Below are positions 16,532 through 25,189 of a stretch of DNA of 45,742 nt, piece after piece (positions within the stretch are counted from its first letter, which is position 1; every line of letters starts with the position of its first letter). This DNA is from Polyangiaceae bacterium (GTDB taxonomy: Bacteria; Myxococcota_A; Polyangia; Polyangiales; Polyangiaceae), in NCBI GenBank assembly GCA_013361525.1, contig JABFXY010000133.1, forward strand, positions 1-45,742. Reading direction: 5' to 3'. A model generated the notes under the pieces. That model made no database searches, was not told the origin of the DNA, and was given only the letters and a program-made list of their open reading frames with translations. A program made the translations under genes and the position numbers.

Positions 16532-17319
16532 CAGGCCGACGAGCCGGACCCGCCCGACTCCGCCTCTTCCGAGATGATCCCGGACAGGACTTTCATCACC
16601 GGCGCGAGCAGCGGGACGAGCGCGACTGCCGCCTGCCGTGAGCCCGAGGCTTCGAGCGCCGAGAGAGCTCCGAGAAGACCCTTGGCGTGATCGCCGACCA
16701 GCGCGATGTATTTCGCCGTCTCCGGATCGAGCCCCGTCGCCTTGCGCAGGCGCGACTCGAGATCCTGCAACCCGGCCTGAGATGCCTGCACGCAGACCTT
16801 CAGCTGCGTCGCGTCCGTCGCGAGCTCCTGCGCGTCACGCTGCACGCGCTCGATCCGCTGCGCGAGATCACCTGCCACCTCGAGCAGCTCGTGGATATGG
16901 CCACCGAGATCTCCCGCCGCGTCGGAGCCGCGCGACACGTGCCCGCGCACCTCTTCGGCCACGAGCGTCAGACCGCGACCGAGCGGCTCGGTCGTCCGCG
17001 CTCCCTCGAGGCCGGCGTTCAGACCGACCACGCCGAGCCGCTCGAGCGCGTCCTCGACGTGCTTCAAGCGGTTCGACAAAGCGTCGCGGCGGCTCAGCAC
17101 GTTGTTTGCTCGCTCCAGCGCGGCCTCGATGTTGGTTCGCTGGCGCGCCGTCGTCGCGACCACGCGTTCGCCGAGCTTTTCCGCCTCTTGTGTCGCCTTC
17201 GCCGCGCGCTCGCGCGCCTCCCAAAGGTGCGCGTCGTCCATCGCGCCGGTCGGCTCGGAGATGCCGGCCGTCCGGCGCAGAAGCTCGAGCCAGCGGCGGC
17301 GTGTTCTCGGTGCGCTCAC
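16531..17319 (-). CDS. Soluble methyl-accepting chemotaxis-like protein
   Basis: 262 residues without any membrane segment. The GTG start overlaps the preceding stop (GTGA). Helices from about 30-95 and 130-200 flank a tip at about 95-128 (LGVVGLNAGLEGARTTEPLG then RGLTLVAEEVRGHV), which matches the MCP hairpin but has diverged: the usual QTNLLALNAAIEAA is LGVVGLNAGLEGA. No sensor domain is visible, so it may detect a cytoplasmic partner or act as a scaffold. It is shorter than normal receptors and has a Gly/Ser-rich C-terminus. It lies between the CheW-like and CheA genes, consistent with one signalling complex. Confidence 0.8.
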   Translation of the reverse strand: MSAPRTRRRWLELLRRTAGISEPTGAMDDAHLWEARERAAKATQEAEKLGERVVATTARQRTNIEAALERANNVLSRRDALSNRLKHVEDALERLGVVGLNAGLEGARTTEPLGRGLTLVAEEVRGHVSRGSDAAGDLGGHIHELLEVAGDLAQRIERVQRDAQELATDATQLKVCVQASQAGLQDLESRLRKATGLDPETAKYIALVGDHAKGLLGALSALEASGSRQAAVALVPLLAPVMKVLSGIISEEAESGGSGSSA

Positions 17320-17795
17320 GAAGTTGCTCTCCTCTCGTCGCTGGTCGGCGCTCGATTTGCGCGGCCGAGCTCGAACGTCGCTCGCTCGATCTCGTCGAAG
17401 CAGCGCGTGACCGACGCCACGGTGACGACCTCGTCGAACGCGCGCACCGCACCTTCACCGGCGTGATCGAACACCCCGATCTGCAGGACGTTGGCGCCGA
17501 CGAGGACCAGGCTGTCGCCTCGCTCGTGCGCATAAAGCACCAGCCCGGCTACGCTGGTTTCGTTCGATCTCGCAATGGACCTCGACGGCGCGGCGTCGAG
17601 ACACGCGAGGATCCGCCCGTCGACGACCGCGGCGCCGATTCGAAGCGGCCCGAGGCGCCCGAGCCAGCGAAGCGCGGTCGGATAACGGAGCGCTCGCGCA
17701 TCGTCGGCTCGAACGAAGAATCGCCGTGCGCTCGCATCGAGGCCGAAGGCCGACCGAAGGACGTCGGTCGCCTCGACGACCGCGCCGCCAATCAC
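17316..17795 (-). CDS. CheW-like adaptor (degenerate)
   Basis: 159 residues. Start chosen at the GTG overlapping the stop of the REC-PATAN gene (GTGA); the longer frame upstream is a shadow of that gene. The pattern FFVRADDARALRYPTALRWL, then GPLRIGAAVVDGRILACLDA, then AGLVLYAHERGDSLVLVGAN follows the beta-strand order of CheW, with IGAAVVDGRILACLD in place of GVINLRGRVIPVIDL. Conserved CheW residues such as the Arg-Gly turn are altered, so similarity is weak. The operon context (kinase, receptor, regulator) is the stronger argument for an adaptor role. Confidence 0.5.
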   Translation of the reverse strand: MIGGAVVEATDVLRSAFGLDASARRFFVRADDARALRYPTALRWLGRLGPLRIGAAVVDGRILACLDAAPSRSIARSNETSVAGLVLYAHERGDSLVLVGANVLQIGVFDHAGEGAVRAFDEVVTVASVTRCFDEIERATFELGRANRAPTSDERRATS

Positions 17796-19261
17796 GAGTC
17801 CAGGCTCCCCTCGGTCGTCGAGAACTCTTCGACCGGCCGGGGCGGTGGCGGCATCTGTGAAGCGCGTACGGGCTCCGACGGACGCGCGCGCTTGATGCCG
17901 CGGAGCACGCGCGAGCTCAAGAATTGGTAGATGATCTTCAGCGCGTCGAAGCGCGCGAGATCCGATTCCTCGACGATCTCGTTCACGTCGCGTTTGCCGT
18001 CGACCACCGAAAGCAGCATCCGCTCCGCGTTGTTGAGGTTCTCCCCGACCTGTTGGAGCACGGCCTCGTCCACGACGACGATGTCTTCCCAGACGATCGT
18101 CCCTTCCATCACGCGCCATTCGTCGACGCGACGGAAACCTTCGAGCACGAGCGGGCCTACCCCCAGCGCGAGACGCGCCTTCTCCGCTTCGGCGGTGTGC
18201 GGGTCGCGCGAGAACCAGAAACGCCCATGGGGCCAGCGCACGAGGTCGTAGACGATCTCGCACGACTGCTTGCGGAGGGCGTCGTTACGTTTCGCTTCGG
18301 TGACCTTCGTGGTCTGCACCATGTGATCACCGAGGCGCGCGTTCCTGCGCGTTGCCGCGTCGACCGCGGCCTCGACGTCGGCCCGCTTCAAGAGGCCCAT
18401 CTCGATGAAGTAGCGACCGAGCCGAAACTCGGCCTTTTCGCCGGTCGCCACAGCGAGGTCGACCAGCCCGTCGCGCATGAACAAGTTCGCCGAGCGCCTG
18501 CCGCTCACGACGCGGAGGACCCCCGTCTGTCGCTGCATCTGAAGGAGCTGCAGCACCTCGGGCAGCGGAACGAACGCCAAGTCCCCCGACAGAACCTCCC
18601 GCGCGGACGCGCTCGTCGCTTCACGCAGCGTCATCAGAAGCGCATCGAGCGGGCTCGTCTCGAGCGCGCGGGCGATCGCCCCCCGGAGCGCATCGGATTT
18701 CGTCAGCTCCGTTCCGCCGAGGGACATGATCGCCGGGACCACGGCCGCGCTGACGTGACCGACCAGCTGCGTGAGCGCGCGGCTCTCGAGCTGCCGCGGC
18801 AAGAGGCTCGGTCTCGGCTCGCTGTCTTCGCCGAGCGACTCCTCGTCGGGCATCGTCTCGCCTTCGGGCAGAGCCGGCGCGCGCCCGGCCTTCACCTTGG
18901 CGAGCACACCCTCCACGACGGCGACCAGCGCCCGCGCGTCGAACGGCTTCGTGATGGCGTCGACGGCACCGGTCTGATTGACGAATTGCGCGCGAATGCG
19001 ATCGCCCTTCGCACTCATCAACACGACTGGAAGCGCTTTGAGTGACGGGTCTTTGCGGAGCTCGCGGCAAAACTGATAGCCGTTCATCCGCGGCATCACG
19101 AAGTCGAGGAGGATCAGATCGAACGGACCGTGATCCGCGAGCAGCTTCAGGCCGGCGACGCCGTCTCGAGCGGTCAGGGACTCGAGCCCGGCCCGCGAAA
19201 GGATCGCGCTCACGACCTTCAGGATCGTGGGGCTGTCGTCGACGACAAGGATCCGGGGCAC
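17792..19261 (-). CDS. Response regulator with REC and PATAN (DUF4388) domains
   Basis: 489 residues. The start is GTG at 19261 because GGAGG lies 7 nt upstream; the longer frame to 19303 has no ribosome site. REC domain 1-120: acidic pair D8/D9, phospho-acceptor D53 (LILLDFVMPRMNG), and Lys in ITKPFD. A linker is followed by a PATAN/DUF4388 domain (SGDLAFVPLPEVLQLLQMQR then TGVLRVVSGRRSANLFMRDG) and helical repeats up to a Pro-rich C-terminus. PATAN regulators are output proteins best known from cyanobacterial pilus-dependent motility. There is no DNA-binding domain, so output is probably protein-protein. It is the first gene of the operon. Confidence 0.88.
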   Translation of the reverse strand: MPRILVVDDSPTILKVVSAILSRAGLESLTARDGVAGLKLLADHGPFDLILLDFVMPRMNGYQFCRELRKDPSLKALPVVLMSAKGDRIRAQFVNQTGAVDAITKPFDARALVAVVEGVLAKVKAGRAPALPEGETMPDEESLGEDSEPRPSLLPRQLESRALTQLVGHVSAAVVPAIMSLGGTELTKSDALRGAIARALETSPLDALLMTLREATSASAREVLSGDLAFVPLPEVLQLLQMQRQTGVLRVVSGRRSANLFMRDGLVDLAVATGEKAEFRLGRYFIEMGLLKRADVEAAVDAATRRNARLGDHMVQTTKVTEAKRNDALRKQSCEIVYDLVRWPHGRFWFSRDPHTAEAEKARLALGVGPLVLEGFRRVDEWRVMEGTIVWEDIVVVDEAVLQQVGENLNNAERMLLSVVDGKRDVNEIVEESDLARFDALKIIYQFLSSRVLRGIKRARPSEPVRASQMPPPPRPVEEFSTTEGSLDS

Positions 19262-19345
19262 GCGAGGTCCTCCAACCGGTGTTGACCCGTGGCCGAAACC
19301 CATACGCCCGCGGTTACCTGGGTGCTATGAAAACCGCCGCTCCCA

Positions 19346-20941
19346 ATGCGAAACCTTCCCGCGATCCTCTCCGCGTTGTTTGGGTCCCTCGCTGCGCTGG
19401 CGTGCTCGGGCAACACGCCCTACAGCGGCCCGCCGCCGGAGTACGAGCCGCCGCGCCCGCTGCAGACGGCGACCGCAACGGCGGCGCCCACGGTGGAAGC
19501 GCCCGCGCCTGCTTCGTACGGGACGCCGGAAGAGCTCGGTAAGCACATCGATGCCTACATGGCCGGGTACGGCGCCAAATGGGGAGAAGCCTATGCGCCG
19601 AGCGGCGTCCTCGTCGTCGCCGACCAGGGCAAACCGATCGTCGTTCGCACCTATGGCAAAGCCGATCGCGAAAAGGGCACCGATTTTTCGATCGATACGC
19701 CCCTCCGCATCGGCTCGCTGACGAAACAGTTCACCGCGGCCGCCGTGTTGAAGCTCGTCGAGGAGGGGAAGGTCGCCACCACCGACTCGATTCGCAAATG
19801 GGTAAAAGAGCTGCCCGACACGTTCGAGCCCGTCACCGTCCACCACCTTCTCAATCAGACGAGCGGTGTCCCGAGCTACACGGACGACCCTGCGATCCTC
19901 GCGCGCAAAGGGGAGAACGTTCCGAACGCGGACATCATCGGCTGGGTCGGAAAGAAGCCGCTCGATTTCGCGCCCGGCAGCCGTTTCTCGTATTCGAACT
20001 CGAACTACTACCTCCTGAGCCTCGTGGTCGAGCGAGCCGCCAAGAAGCCGCTCGCCGCCGTTCTGAAAGATCAGGTGCTCACCCCCTCGGGGATGAAGCT
20101 GACGGGCGTCGACACGACGAATACGGCGTCCGGCTACGTGCGTGATCCCGCGGGCAAGCTGAAGGCTGCCGACGCCGTCAGCGATTCGGTGCCGTTCGGG
20201 GCCGGTTATCTGCGCTCTTCGGCGAGCGACCTCGTGCGCTGGGACCGCGCCCTCGCCGGCGACACCGTCCTGTCGCGCGCCTCGAAGGACGCGATCTTCA
20301 AGCCCGGCTCGAAGTGCCCGGAGTGCGGCGGCGATTACGCTTACGGTTGGATCCTCGACAAGGTCGCGGGCACGCCGGTCGAATGGCACAACGGCGCCAT
20401 CGACGGCTTCAGCTCGTTCTTCGCGCGCGCACCCGAAAAGGGCCTCGCCGTCGTCTTCCTCTCCAACACGATGGAGTTCGATTCGACGGGCGCCGGGCGC
20501 GCGGTTTTGAAGATGGCGCTCTCCGGCGAGACGGTTTCCGCGATCAACGAGCGCGACATCACCCCGCTCGACGAAGCCTTCGCGAAGAGCGTCGCGGGCG
20601 AATACATCCTCTCCAAGAAGTCGCGCGACGATCTCGGCGCGAAAATGCCGAAGCCGGTCCTCGAGTCCATCGAAGGCATGGACGTGAAATGGGAGAGCGG
20701 CGCCCTCACCTTCAAGCCGGTCGGTCAGGGGCGCTTCGGCCTTCGCAAAGCGAAGGACGGCGTCCTCTTCAATGGTGATCTCGCGGTCGATCTCGCGCCT
20801 GATTTCGGCGACCCGAAGAAGCCGGAGAAGAAGGCGAAAGGCTTCACGCTCCGGCAGGGTCCCATCACCGCCGAATACGTGCGCGGCAAGCTCCCGGCGA
20901 AGAAGAAGCCGGAGACGAAGCCGGCCAGCGCGACGAAATAG
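19346..20941 (+). CDS. Serine hydrolase lipoprotein, class C beta-lactamase/DD-peptidase fold
   Basis: 531 residues. A lipoprotein signal ends in LAALAC, followed by a Pro/Thr-rich linker to about residue 55. The active-site triad of the family is complete: S124-x-x-K127 (IGSLTKQF), Y216-S-N218 (FSYSNSNYY) and H348-N-G350 (EWHNGAIDG). A CPEC pair (KCPECGGDYAYGW) just before the last motif is unusual. The C-terminal ~130 residues form a beta-rich extra domain ending in a Lys/Pro-rich tail. Family members include esterases, D-aminopeptidases and penicillin-binding enzymes, so beta-lactam hydrolysis should not be assumed. Divergent from the REC-PATAN operon. Confidence 0.88.
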   Translation: MRNLPAILSALFGSLAALACSGNTPYSGPPPEYEPPRPLQTATATAAPTVEAPAPASYGTPEELGKHIDAYMAGYGAKWGEAYAPSGVLVVADQGKPIVVRTYGKADREKGTDFSIDTPLRIGSLTKQFTAAAVLKLVEEGKVATTDSIRKWVKELPDTFEPVTVHHLLNQTSGVPSYTDDPAILARKGENVPNADIIGWVGKKPLDFAPGSRFSYSNSNYYLLSLVVERAAKKPLAAVLKDQVLTPSGMKLTGVDTTNTASGYVRDPAGKLKAADAVSDSVPFGAGYLRSSASDLVRWDRALAGDTVLSRASKDAIFKPGSKCPECGGDYAYGWILDKVAGTPVEWHNGAIDGFSSFFARAPEKGLAVVFLSNTMEFDSTGAGRAVLKMALSGETVSAINERDITPLDEAFAKSVAGEYILSKKSRDDLGAKMPKPVLESIEGMDVKWESGALTFKPVGQGRFGLRKAKDGVLFNGDLAVDLAPDFGDPKKPEKKAKGFTLRQGPITAEYVRGKLPAKKKPETKPASATK

Positions 20942-20987
20942 CCAGCCGACCTCCGTCGGACCGCCGATTCAATCCGTCGAGCCACAT

Positions 20988-21008
20988 GGCGAGGCAGCAT
21001 TGCTCGCC
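20988..21008 (+). terminator. Stem-loop after serine hydrolase gene
   Basis: GGCGAG (20988-20993) pairs with CTCGCC (21003-21008); CA/TG can extend the stem past a bulged G. There is no T tract. It could be a weak terminator or a control element ahead of the pirin gene. Confidence 0.3.
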
Positions 21009-21089
21009 TCCGTGGAACAGCTCGTCCCATTCACCGCACAAATCCGCTCGGTGGAACGGTCTTAGCTTTGCTCGGCAAGGAGAAGAGGC

Positions 21090-22010
21090 ATGAGTTATTT
21101 CCCCGCCGAAGATCCCGCGTGCTCGTCCTGCGAGTCGACTCGCAGCATCAAGACGATCATCGATGCGCGCGCCCGGGCCATCGACGGCTTCACGGTAGGC
21201 CGCGTCCTACCGTCGATGAAAAACCGCGCAGTCGGCCCATTCGTGTTCTTCGATCATATGGGTCCGGCCGATTTGCCCGCGGGCCATGGAATCGACGTAA
21301 GGCCCCATCCGCATATCCATCTCGCGACCGTCACGTATCTGTTCGAAGGCGAGATCGTCCACCGCGACAGCCTCGGCTCCGAGCAGACCATTCGACCCGG
21401 CGCGATCAACTGGATGAGCGCCGGACGAGGGATCGTGCATTCGGAGCGAACGCCGCCGCCATTGCGCGAAAGCGGCTCCCGCCTTCACGGAATCCAGCTC
21501 TGGGTCGCGCTTCCGAAGGCCGCGGAAGAGTCCGACCCGACGTTTCGTCATCACGAGGCGGACACCTTGCCGAGCACCATCGTCGGTGACGTCGAGCTGC
21601 GTGTCCTCGCCGGCTCGGCCTACGGCGTGACCTCACCCGTCGAGACCCTCGGCAGCCTCTTCTACGTCGAAGCGACGATGCCCGAGGGATCCCGCCTCGA
21701 CCTTCCCGACGAGGAAGAGCGCGCGGTCTACGTCGTCGACGGCACCATTGCGTGCGGCGCCGAACACGCGAGCGCCGGGCGAATGTTCGTCTTCGAGAAA
21801 GGCACCGCGCCCGTCCTACGCGCCGAGTCGCGTGCCCACGTCCTTTTGATTGGTGGCCCCACGCTCGACGGACCTCGGCATATTTGGTGGAACTTCGTCT
21901 CGAGCTCGAAAGAGCGCATCGAGCGCGCGAAGGAGGATTGGCGAGCGGGACGATTCCCGACGATTCCCGGAGACGACGAAGAGCGCATTCCGCTGCCCGA
22001 GGGCGGCTGA
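21090..22010 (+). CDS. Pirin-family protein
   Basis: 306 residues, a bicupin with the pirin metal set: H73 and H75 (RPHPHIHLATVTYLFEG), H117 and E119 (GIVHSERTP). The second cupin (about 190-275) has the RAVYVVDG strand and ends in GGPTLDGPRHIWWNFVSSS. Bacterial pirins are non-haem iron proteins; some oxidise quercetin and others bind redox-sensitive partners. The start has a good ribosome site (AAGGAG). It begins a run of four same-strand genes, with the flavin reductase 18 bp downstream. The N-terminal CSSC pair (11-14) is an extra feature. Confidence 0.92.
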   Translation: MSYFPAEDPACSSCESTRSIKTIIDARARAIDGFTVGRVLPSMKNRAVGPFVFFDHMGPADLPAGHGIDVRPHPHIHLATVTYLFEGEIVHRDSLGSEQTIRPGAINWMSAGRGIVHSERTPPPLRESGSRLHGIQLWVALPKAAEESDPTFRHHEADTLPSTIVGDVELRVLAGSAYGVTSPVETLGSLFYVEATMPEGSRLDLPDEEERAVYVVDGTIACGAEHASAGRMFVFEKGTAPVLRAESRAHVLLIGGPTLDGPRHIWWNFVSSSKERIERAKEDWRAGRFPTIPGDDEERIPLPEGG

Positions 22011-22028
22011 CACGAGTGGAGGATTTGG

Positions 22029-22586
22029 ATGCCGACCATCATTGGAATCGCCGGTAGCCTTCGCAAAGCATCTTTCAATGCGTCGCTTCTCCGCGCCGCC
22101 GTGGAGGTCGCGCCCCCCGGCCTCGCGGTCGAAATCGCGACCATTCGTGACATTCCGCTCTACGACGGAGACGTCGAAGCAGCATCGGGGATCCCCGAGC
22201 CGGTGCGCGTGCTCAAAGACAAGCTCGCGCAATCCGACGGGCTTCTCCTCGTCACACCCGAATACAACAACTCCATTCCAGGCGTCCTCAAGAACGCCAT
22301 TGATTGGATGTCTCGCCCATCGGCGGACATCCCACGCGTATTCGGTAATTTGCCCGTGGCGCTGATGGGCGCGAGCCCTGGTCAATTCGGGACCGTGCTT
22401 TCGCAGACCGCGTGGCTCCAGGTCCTTCGCACGCTCGGTGCCGATGCCTGGTTCGGGTCTCGGCTGATGGTCGGCGGAGCGAGCAAGGTATTCGACGAAT
22501 CCGGTCGCCTCGTCGACGAGGCCATCCGGGCGCGCCTGACCAAGTTCATGGCCGCGTTCGCGGAGGTGACCGGCCGCAAGAAGTAA
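22029..22586 (+). CDS. NAD(P)H-dependent FMN reductase (flavodoxin-like)
   Basis: 185 residues, family length. The FMN phosphate loop GSLRKASFN lies near the N-terminus, and the flavin-binding PEYNNSIPGVLKNAIDWMSR in the middle is characteristic of the azoreductase/quinone/chromate reductase group. A GGAGG ribosome site is 6 nt upstream. It probably reduces quinones or other electrophiles using NAD(P)H in the cytoplasm. Placement between pirin and DoxX suggests a redox-protection operon (inference). Confidence 0.92.
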   Translation: MPTIIGIAGSLRKASFNASLLRAAVEVAPPGLAVEIATIRDIPLYDGDVEAASGIPEPVRVLKDKLAQSDGLLLVTPEYNNSIPGVLKNAIDWMSRPSADIPRVFGNLPVALMGASPGQFGTVLSQTAWLQVLRTLGADAWFGSRLMVGGASKVFDESGRLVDEAIRARLTKFMAAFAEVTGRKK

Positions 22587-22625
22587 CGACACTCGAAGTT
22601 TGGGTGACATTGAGCGGAGGTATCC

Positions 22626-23105
22626 ATGGCAATCGCGAAGAACCCGCCGGTATACGGCACCTGGGAACGGCAACATACGGGCGTAGCGGCGGAATCATCC
22701 GTGTCGGCACGCACGTGGGCCGCTCCAATCGGACGCGCGCTCATCAGCGGCATCTTCATTGCGAGCGGTATCGGCAAGCTCGCCGGATGGGGAGAGACGG
22801 CCGCGTTCATGAACGCGCAAGGCATCGTCGCGGTTCAGCTCTTCCTACCGCTCGCCATTCTCGTCGAGCTCGGATGTGGGCTCGCGCTCCTCGCCGGCTT
22901 CAAGGCTCGCTGGGCAGCCATGGGGCTCTTCCTATTCCTCATTCCGACGACCTACATCTTCCACGACTTCTGGACGTTCGCGGGTCCGGAGCGCCAGGCG
23001 CAGATGGCTCAGTTCATGAAGAACCTCGCGATCATGGGCGGCCTATTGCTGGTCGTCGCATTCGGCGCGGGCAGAGCGAGCATCGACGAGCGCAGCCACA
23101 GCTGA
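22626..23105 (+). CDS. DoxX-family membrane protein
   Basis: 159 residues with four hydrophobic segments, the DoxX layout: ALISGIFIASGIGKLAGW near the start of the domain, a helix with LVELGCGLALLAGF, FLFLIPTTYIFHDFW, and a last helix NLAIMGGLLLVVAFG. A 35-residue hydrophilic N-terminal extension precedes the domain. The family is linked to quinone- or thiosulfate-dependent redox reactions but has no defined reaction here. It lies 39 bp after the flavin reductase. Confidence 0.85.
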   Translation: MAIAKNPPVYGTWERQHTGVAAESSVSARTWAAPIGRALISGIFIASGIGKLAGWGETAAFMNAQGIVAVQLFLPLAILVELGCGLALLAGFKARWAAMGLFLFLIPTTYIFHDFWTFAGPERQAQMAQFMKNLAIMGGLLLVVAFGAGRASIDERSHS

Positions 23106-23182
23106 CCCGTCGTCGAGCCGAACGCAAGGGGGGGGTGAGCTTCGGGCGGCTGGCGACGCGACGATTCGACTACAACGCTCCT

Positions 23183-24364
23183 ATGAGCGAACGAGCGGCA
23201 GAGCACCAGACCGCGTACCGCTGGCGACGTCGAATGGTGTCGCGCAACCCCGACGAGCACCACCGCGTCGCGACGCCTCTCGAGCTGCTCTTCGATCTCT
23301 GTTTCGTCGTCGCCGTGGCGCAAGCTTCGTCGCGCCTGCACCACGGGCTCGAAGCAGGTCACACGCTCGAATCGGTCCTCGGGTTCGTCCGCGTGTTCTT
23401 CGCTATCTGGTGGGCTTGGATGAACTTCAGCTGGTTCGCGTCGGCCTACGACACCGACGACGCGCCCTATCGGCTCACGGTCCTCGTTCAGATCGCGGGC
23501 ATCCTCGTCCTCGCCGCGGGTGTTCCTCGCGGGCTCGACCAGGCCAACTTCGTCCTCATCACCGTCGGCTACGTCATCATGCGCGTCGGCTTGGTCGCGC
23601 AATGGCTGCGCGCAGCAGCCTCCGATCGCCCCGGCCGGCGCACGGCGCTCCGCTATGCGGTGGGTGTCACCATTTGCCAATTGGGGTGGATCGGCCTGCT
23701 ATTCATTCCGGTAGAGCTTCGTCTTTGGGGTTGGCTGGTGCTCGTCCCCTGTGAGCTCGCCGTCCCGATCTGGGCGGAGCGCGCAGGCCGCACCCCGTGG
23801 CACGCCCATCACATCGCCGAACGATATGGCTTGATGACCATCATCGTCCTCGGCGAATCCGTCCTTTCGGCGACGCTCGCGATCCAATCCGCGTTCGATG
23901 CGGGTGCGTCCCTCGCCCCAACGCTGGAGGCGGCGGTCGGCGGGCTCCTCGTCCTCTTCTCGATGTGGTGGCTGTATTTCGATTATCCCGCGCACCACCT
24001 CCTCCGCTCGATGAAGGTCGCGTTCCTGTGGGGCTACAGCCATTTGCTCATCTTCGCGTCGGCTGCCGCAGTCGGCGCAGGTCTCGCCGTCGCGGTCGAT
24101 CAGGTAGGCGGCACCGCCCACGTCTCGGCTCGCGCGGCCGCTGCATCGATTGCGGTTCCGGTCGCCATTTACCTGCTCAGCGTGTGGCTCATTCACGTTC
24201 GCCCACACGGACGTAGAATGGTCGACGCCGTCGCGTATCCGATCACGGCCGGCGTCGTGCTCGTCGTCGCCTACCTCGGCGGATCCGTGCTGTGGATGGG
24301 GCTGACCCTGGCGACGCTCGTCGGGGTCTCCGTCGCGACCTGCTCCGAAGCCCGAAGTGCTTGA
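23183..24364 (+). CDS. LtrA-family (low temperature requirement) membrane protein
   Basis: 393 residues with roughly ten membrane helices. Family signs: the N-terminal VATPLELLFDLCFVVAVAQ, an internal helix with WWAWMNFSWFASAYDTDD, HIAERYGLMTIIVLGESVL and SMWWLYFDYPAHH. The molecular function of LtrA proteins is unknown. The ATG at 23183 is preceded by TACAAC (23171-23176), a possible -10, and by an eight-G tract at about 23128-23135, but by no convincing Shine-Dalgarno sequence. It may be transcribed separately from the pirin operon, 77 bp away. Confidence 0.85.
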   Translation: MSERAAEHQTAYRWRRRMVSRNPDEHHRVATPLELLFDLCFVVAVAQASSRLHHGLEAGHTLESVLGFVRVFFAIWWAWMNFSWFASAYDTDDAPYRLTVLVQIAGILVLAAGVPRGLDQANFVLITVGYVIMRVGLVAQWLRAAASDRPGRRTALRYAVGVTICQLGWIGLLFIPVELRLWGWLVLVPCELAVPIWAERAGRTPWHAHHIAERYGLMTIIVLGESVLSATLAIQSAFDAGASLAPTLEAAVGGLLVLFSMWWLYFDYPAHHLLRSMKVAFLWGYSHLLIFASAAAVGAGLAVAVDQVGGTAHVSARAAAASIAVPVAIYLLSVWLIHVRPHGRRMVDAVAYPITAGVVLVVAYLGGSVLWMGLTLATLVGVSVATCSEARSA

Positions 24365-24425
24365 AATGCCTAGCCTGCGGTCGGGAAAACTGCGGCGAAT
24401 CGACGGCGCGACGTGAGGAATCGAG

Positions 24426-24441
24426 CGCGAAGCTTTTCGCG
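24426..24441. promoter_or_regulatory. Short inverted repeat upstream of VWA lipoprotein
   Basis: CGCGAA-GCTT-TTCGCG, arms 24426-24431 and 24436-24441, ending 23 bp before the ATG. It could be an operator or a leader hairpin that affects translation; no other evidence. Confidence 0.3.
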
Positions 24442-24464
24442 TCCGATACCGTAAACGATCGCCG

Positions 24465-25163
24465 ATGAAGAAACTTAGCTCAATCGTCGCCGCCATCCTC
24501 GCCGTCCAACTGTGTGCGTGCTCCGTCCGCGTGCGCGCTCCGAAGATCACCGTCGACGTCGACGGCGTCGCCAATACGACGGTCAAGTCGTTCGGCGAGA
24601 TCTCCACCGAGACGGGAGGCGTCTCGCTGAAAGCGAAGGGCGCCGCGCAGCTGCCCGACCAAATCATCACCGTCTTCAAGCGCGGCGTTCCGAAGGACAA
24701 ACCGATCGATCTCGTGTTCGTCGTCGACACGACCGGATCGATGCAGGACGACATCGACGAAGCGCGTCGAAAGATGAAGCAGATCGTGCGCGCCCTCGAC
24801 GAGCGAAACCCGGATCATCGTGTCGGCGTCGTCGCCTATCGCGACCTCGACGACGTCTACGTCGCAAAGACGTACACGAAGCTGCAGGCGGGCGAGGGCA
24901 AGGTGCTGCGGTCGCTCGATCGCCTCAAGGCCGACGGCGGCGGGGATTTCCCCGAGCACGTCTATGCGGGGCTGGTCGAGGCATTGAAAGACCAACCGTG
25001 GAGAGACGAGGCCTCCCACCACATCCTCGTCATCGGCGATGCCCCACCGCACGACGATTACAAGAAGGACAAGAAGCACTCCCGCGCGGCGGTCCGCAAG
25101 CTCGCCAAAGAGAAGGAAGTGAAGATCCACACCATTGGTGTGAATTGCTCCGGCGCTTGCTGA
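24465..25163 (+). CDS. Von Willebrand factor A-domain lipoprotein
   Basis: 232 residues. A lipoprotein signal ends in QLCAC. After a beta-rich stretch (to about 85) the VWA domain begins with LVFVVDTTGSMQDDIDE, a MIDAS of the D-x-T/S-G-S type. GGGDFPEHVYAGL and LVIGDAPPHDD supply the further metal residues. The protein stops at HTIGVNCSGAC, before the last helix of a usual VWA fold, and other frames do not continue it. The final two Cys may form a disulfide. It is probably a surface adhesion or scaffold module. Convergent with the GT2 gene 26 bp away. Confidence 0.82.
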   Translation: MKKLSSIVAAILAVQLCACSVRVRAPKITVDVDGVANTTVKSFGEISTETGGVSLKAKGAAQLPDQIITVFKRGVPKDKPIDLVFVVDTTGSMQDDIDEARRKMKQIVRALDERNPDHRVGVVAYRDLDDVYVAKTYTKLQAGEGKVLRSLDRLKADGGGDFPEHVYAGLVEALKDQPWRDEASHHILVIGDAPPHDDYKKDKKHSRAAVRKLAKEKEVKIHTIGVNCSGAC

Positions 25164-25189
25164 GTCCCCTCGCGTTCCGAGTTGCCGCG

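Noticed and set aside
17796..18263. N-terminal extension of the CheW-like gene
   Set aside because: It is an Arg-rich shadow of the REC-PATAN gene; the GTGA overlap gives the natural start.
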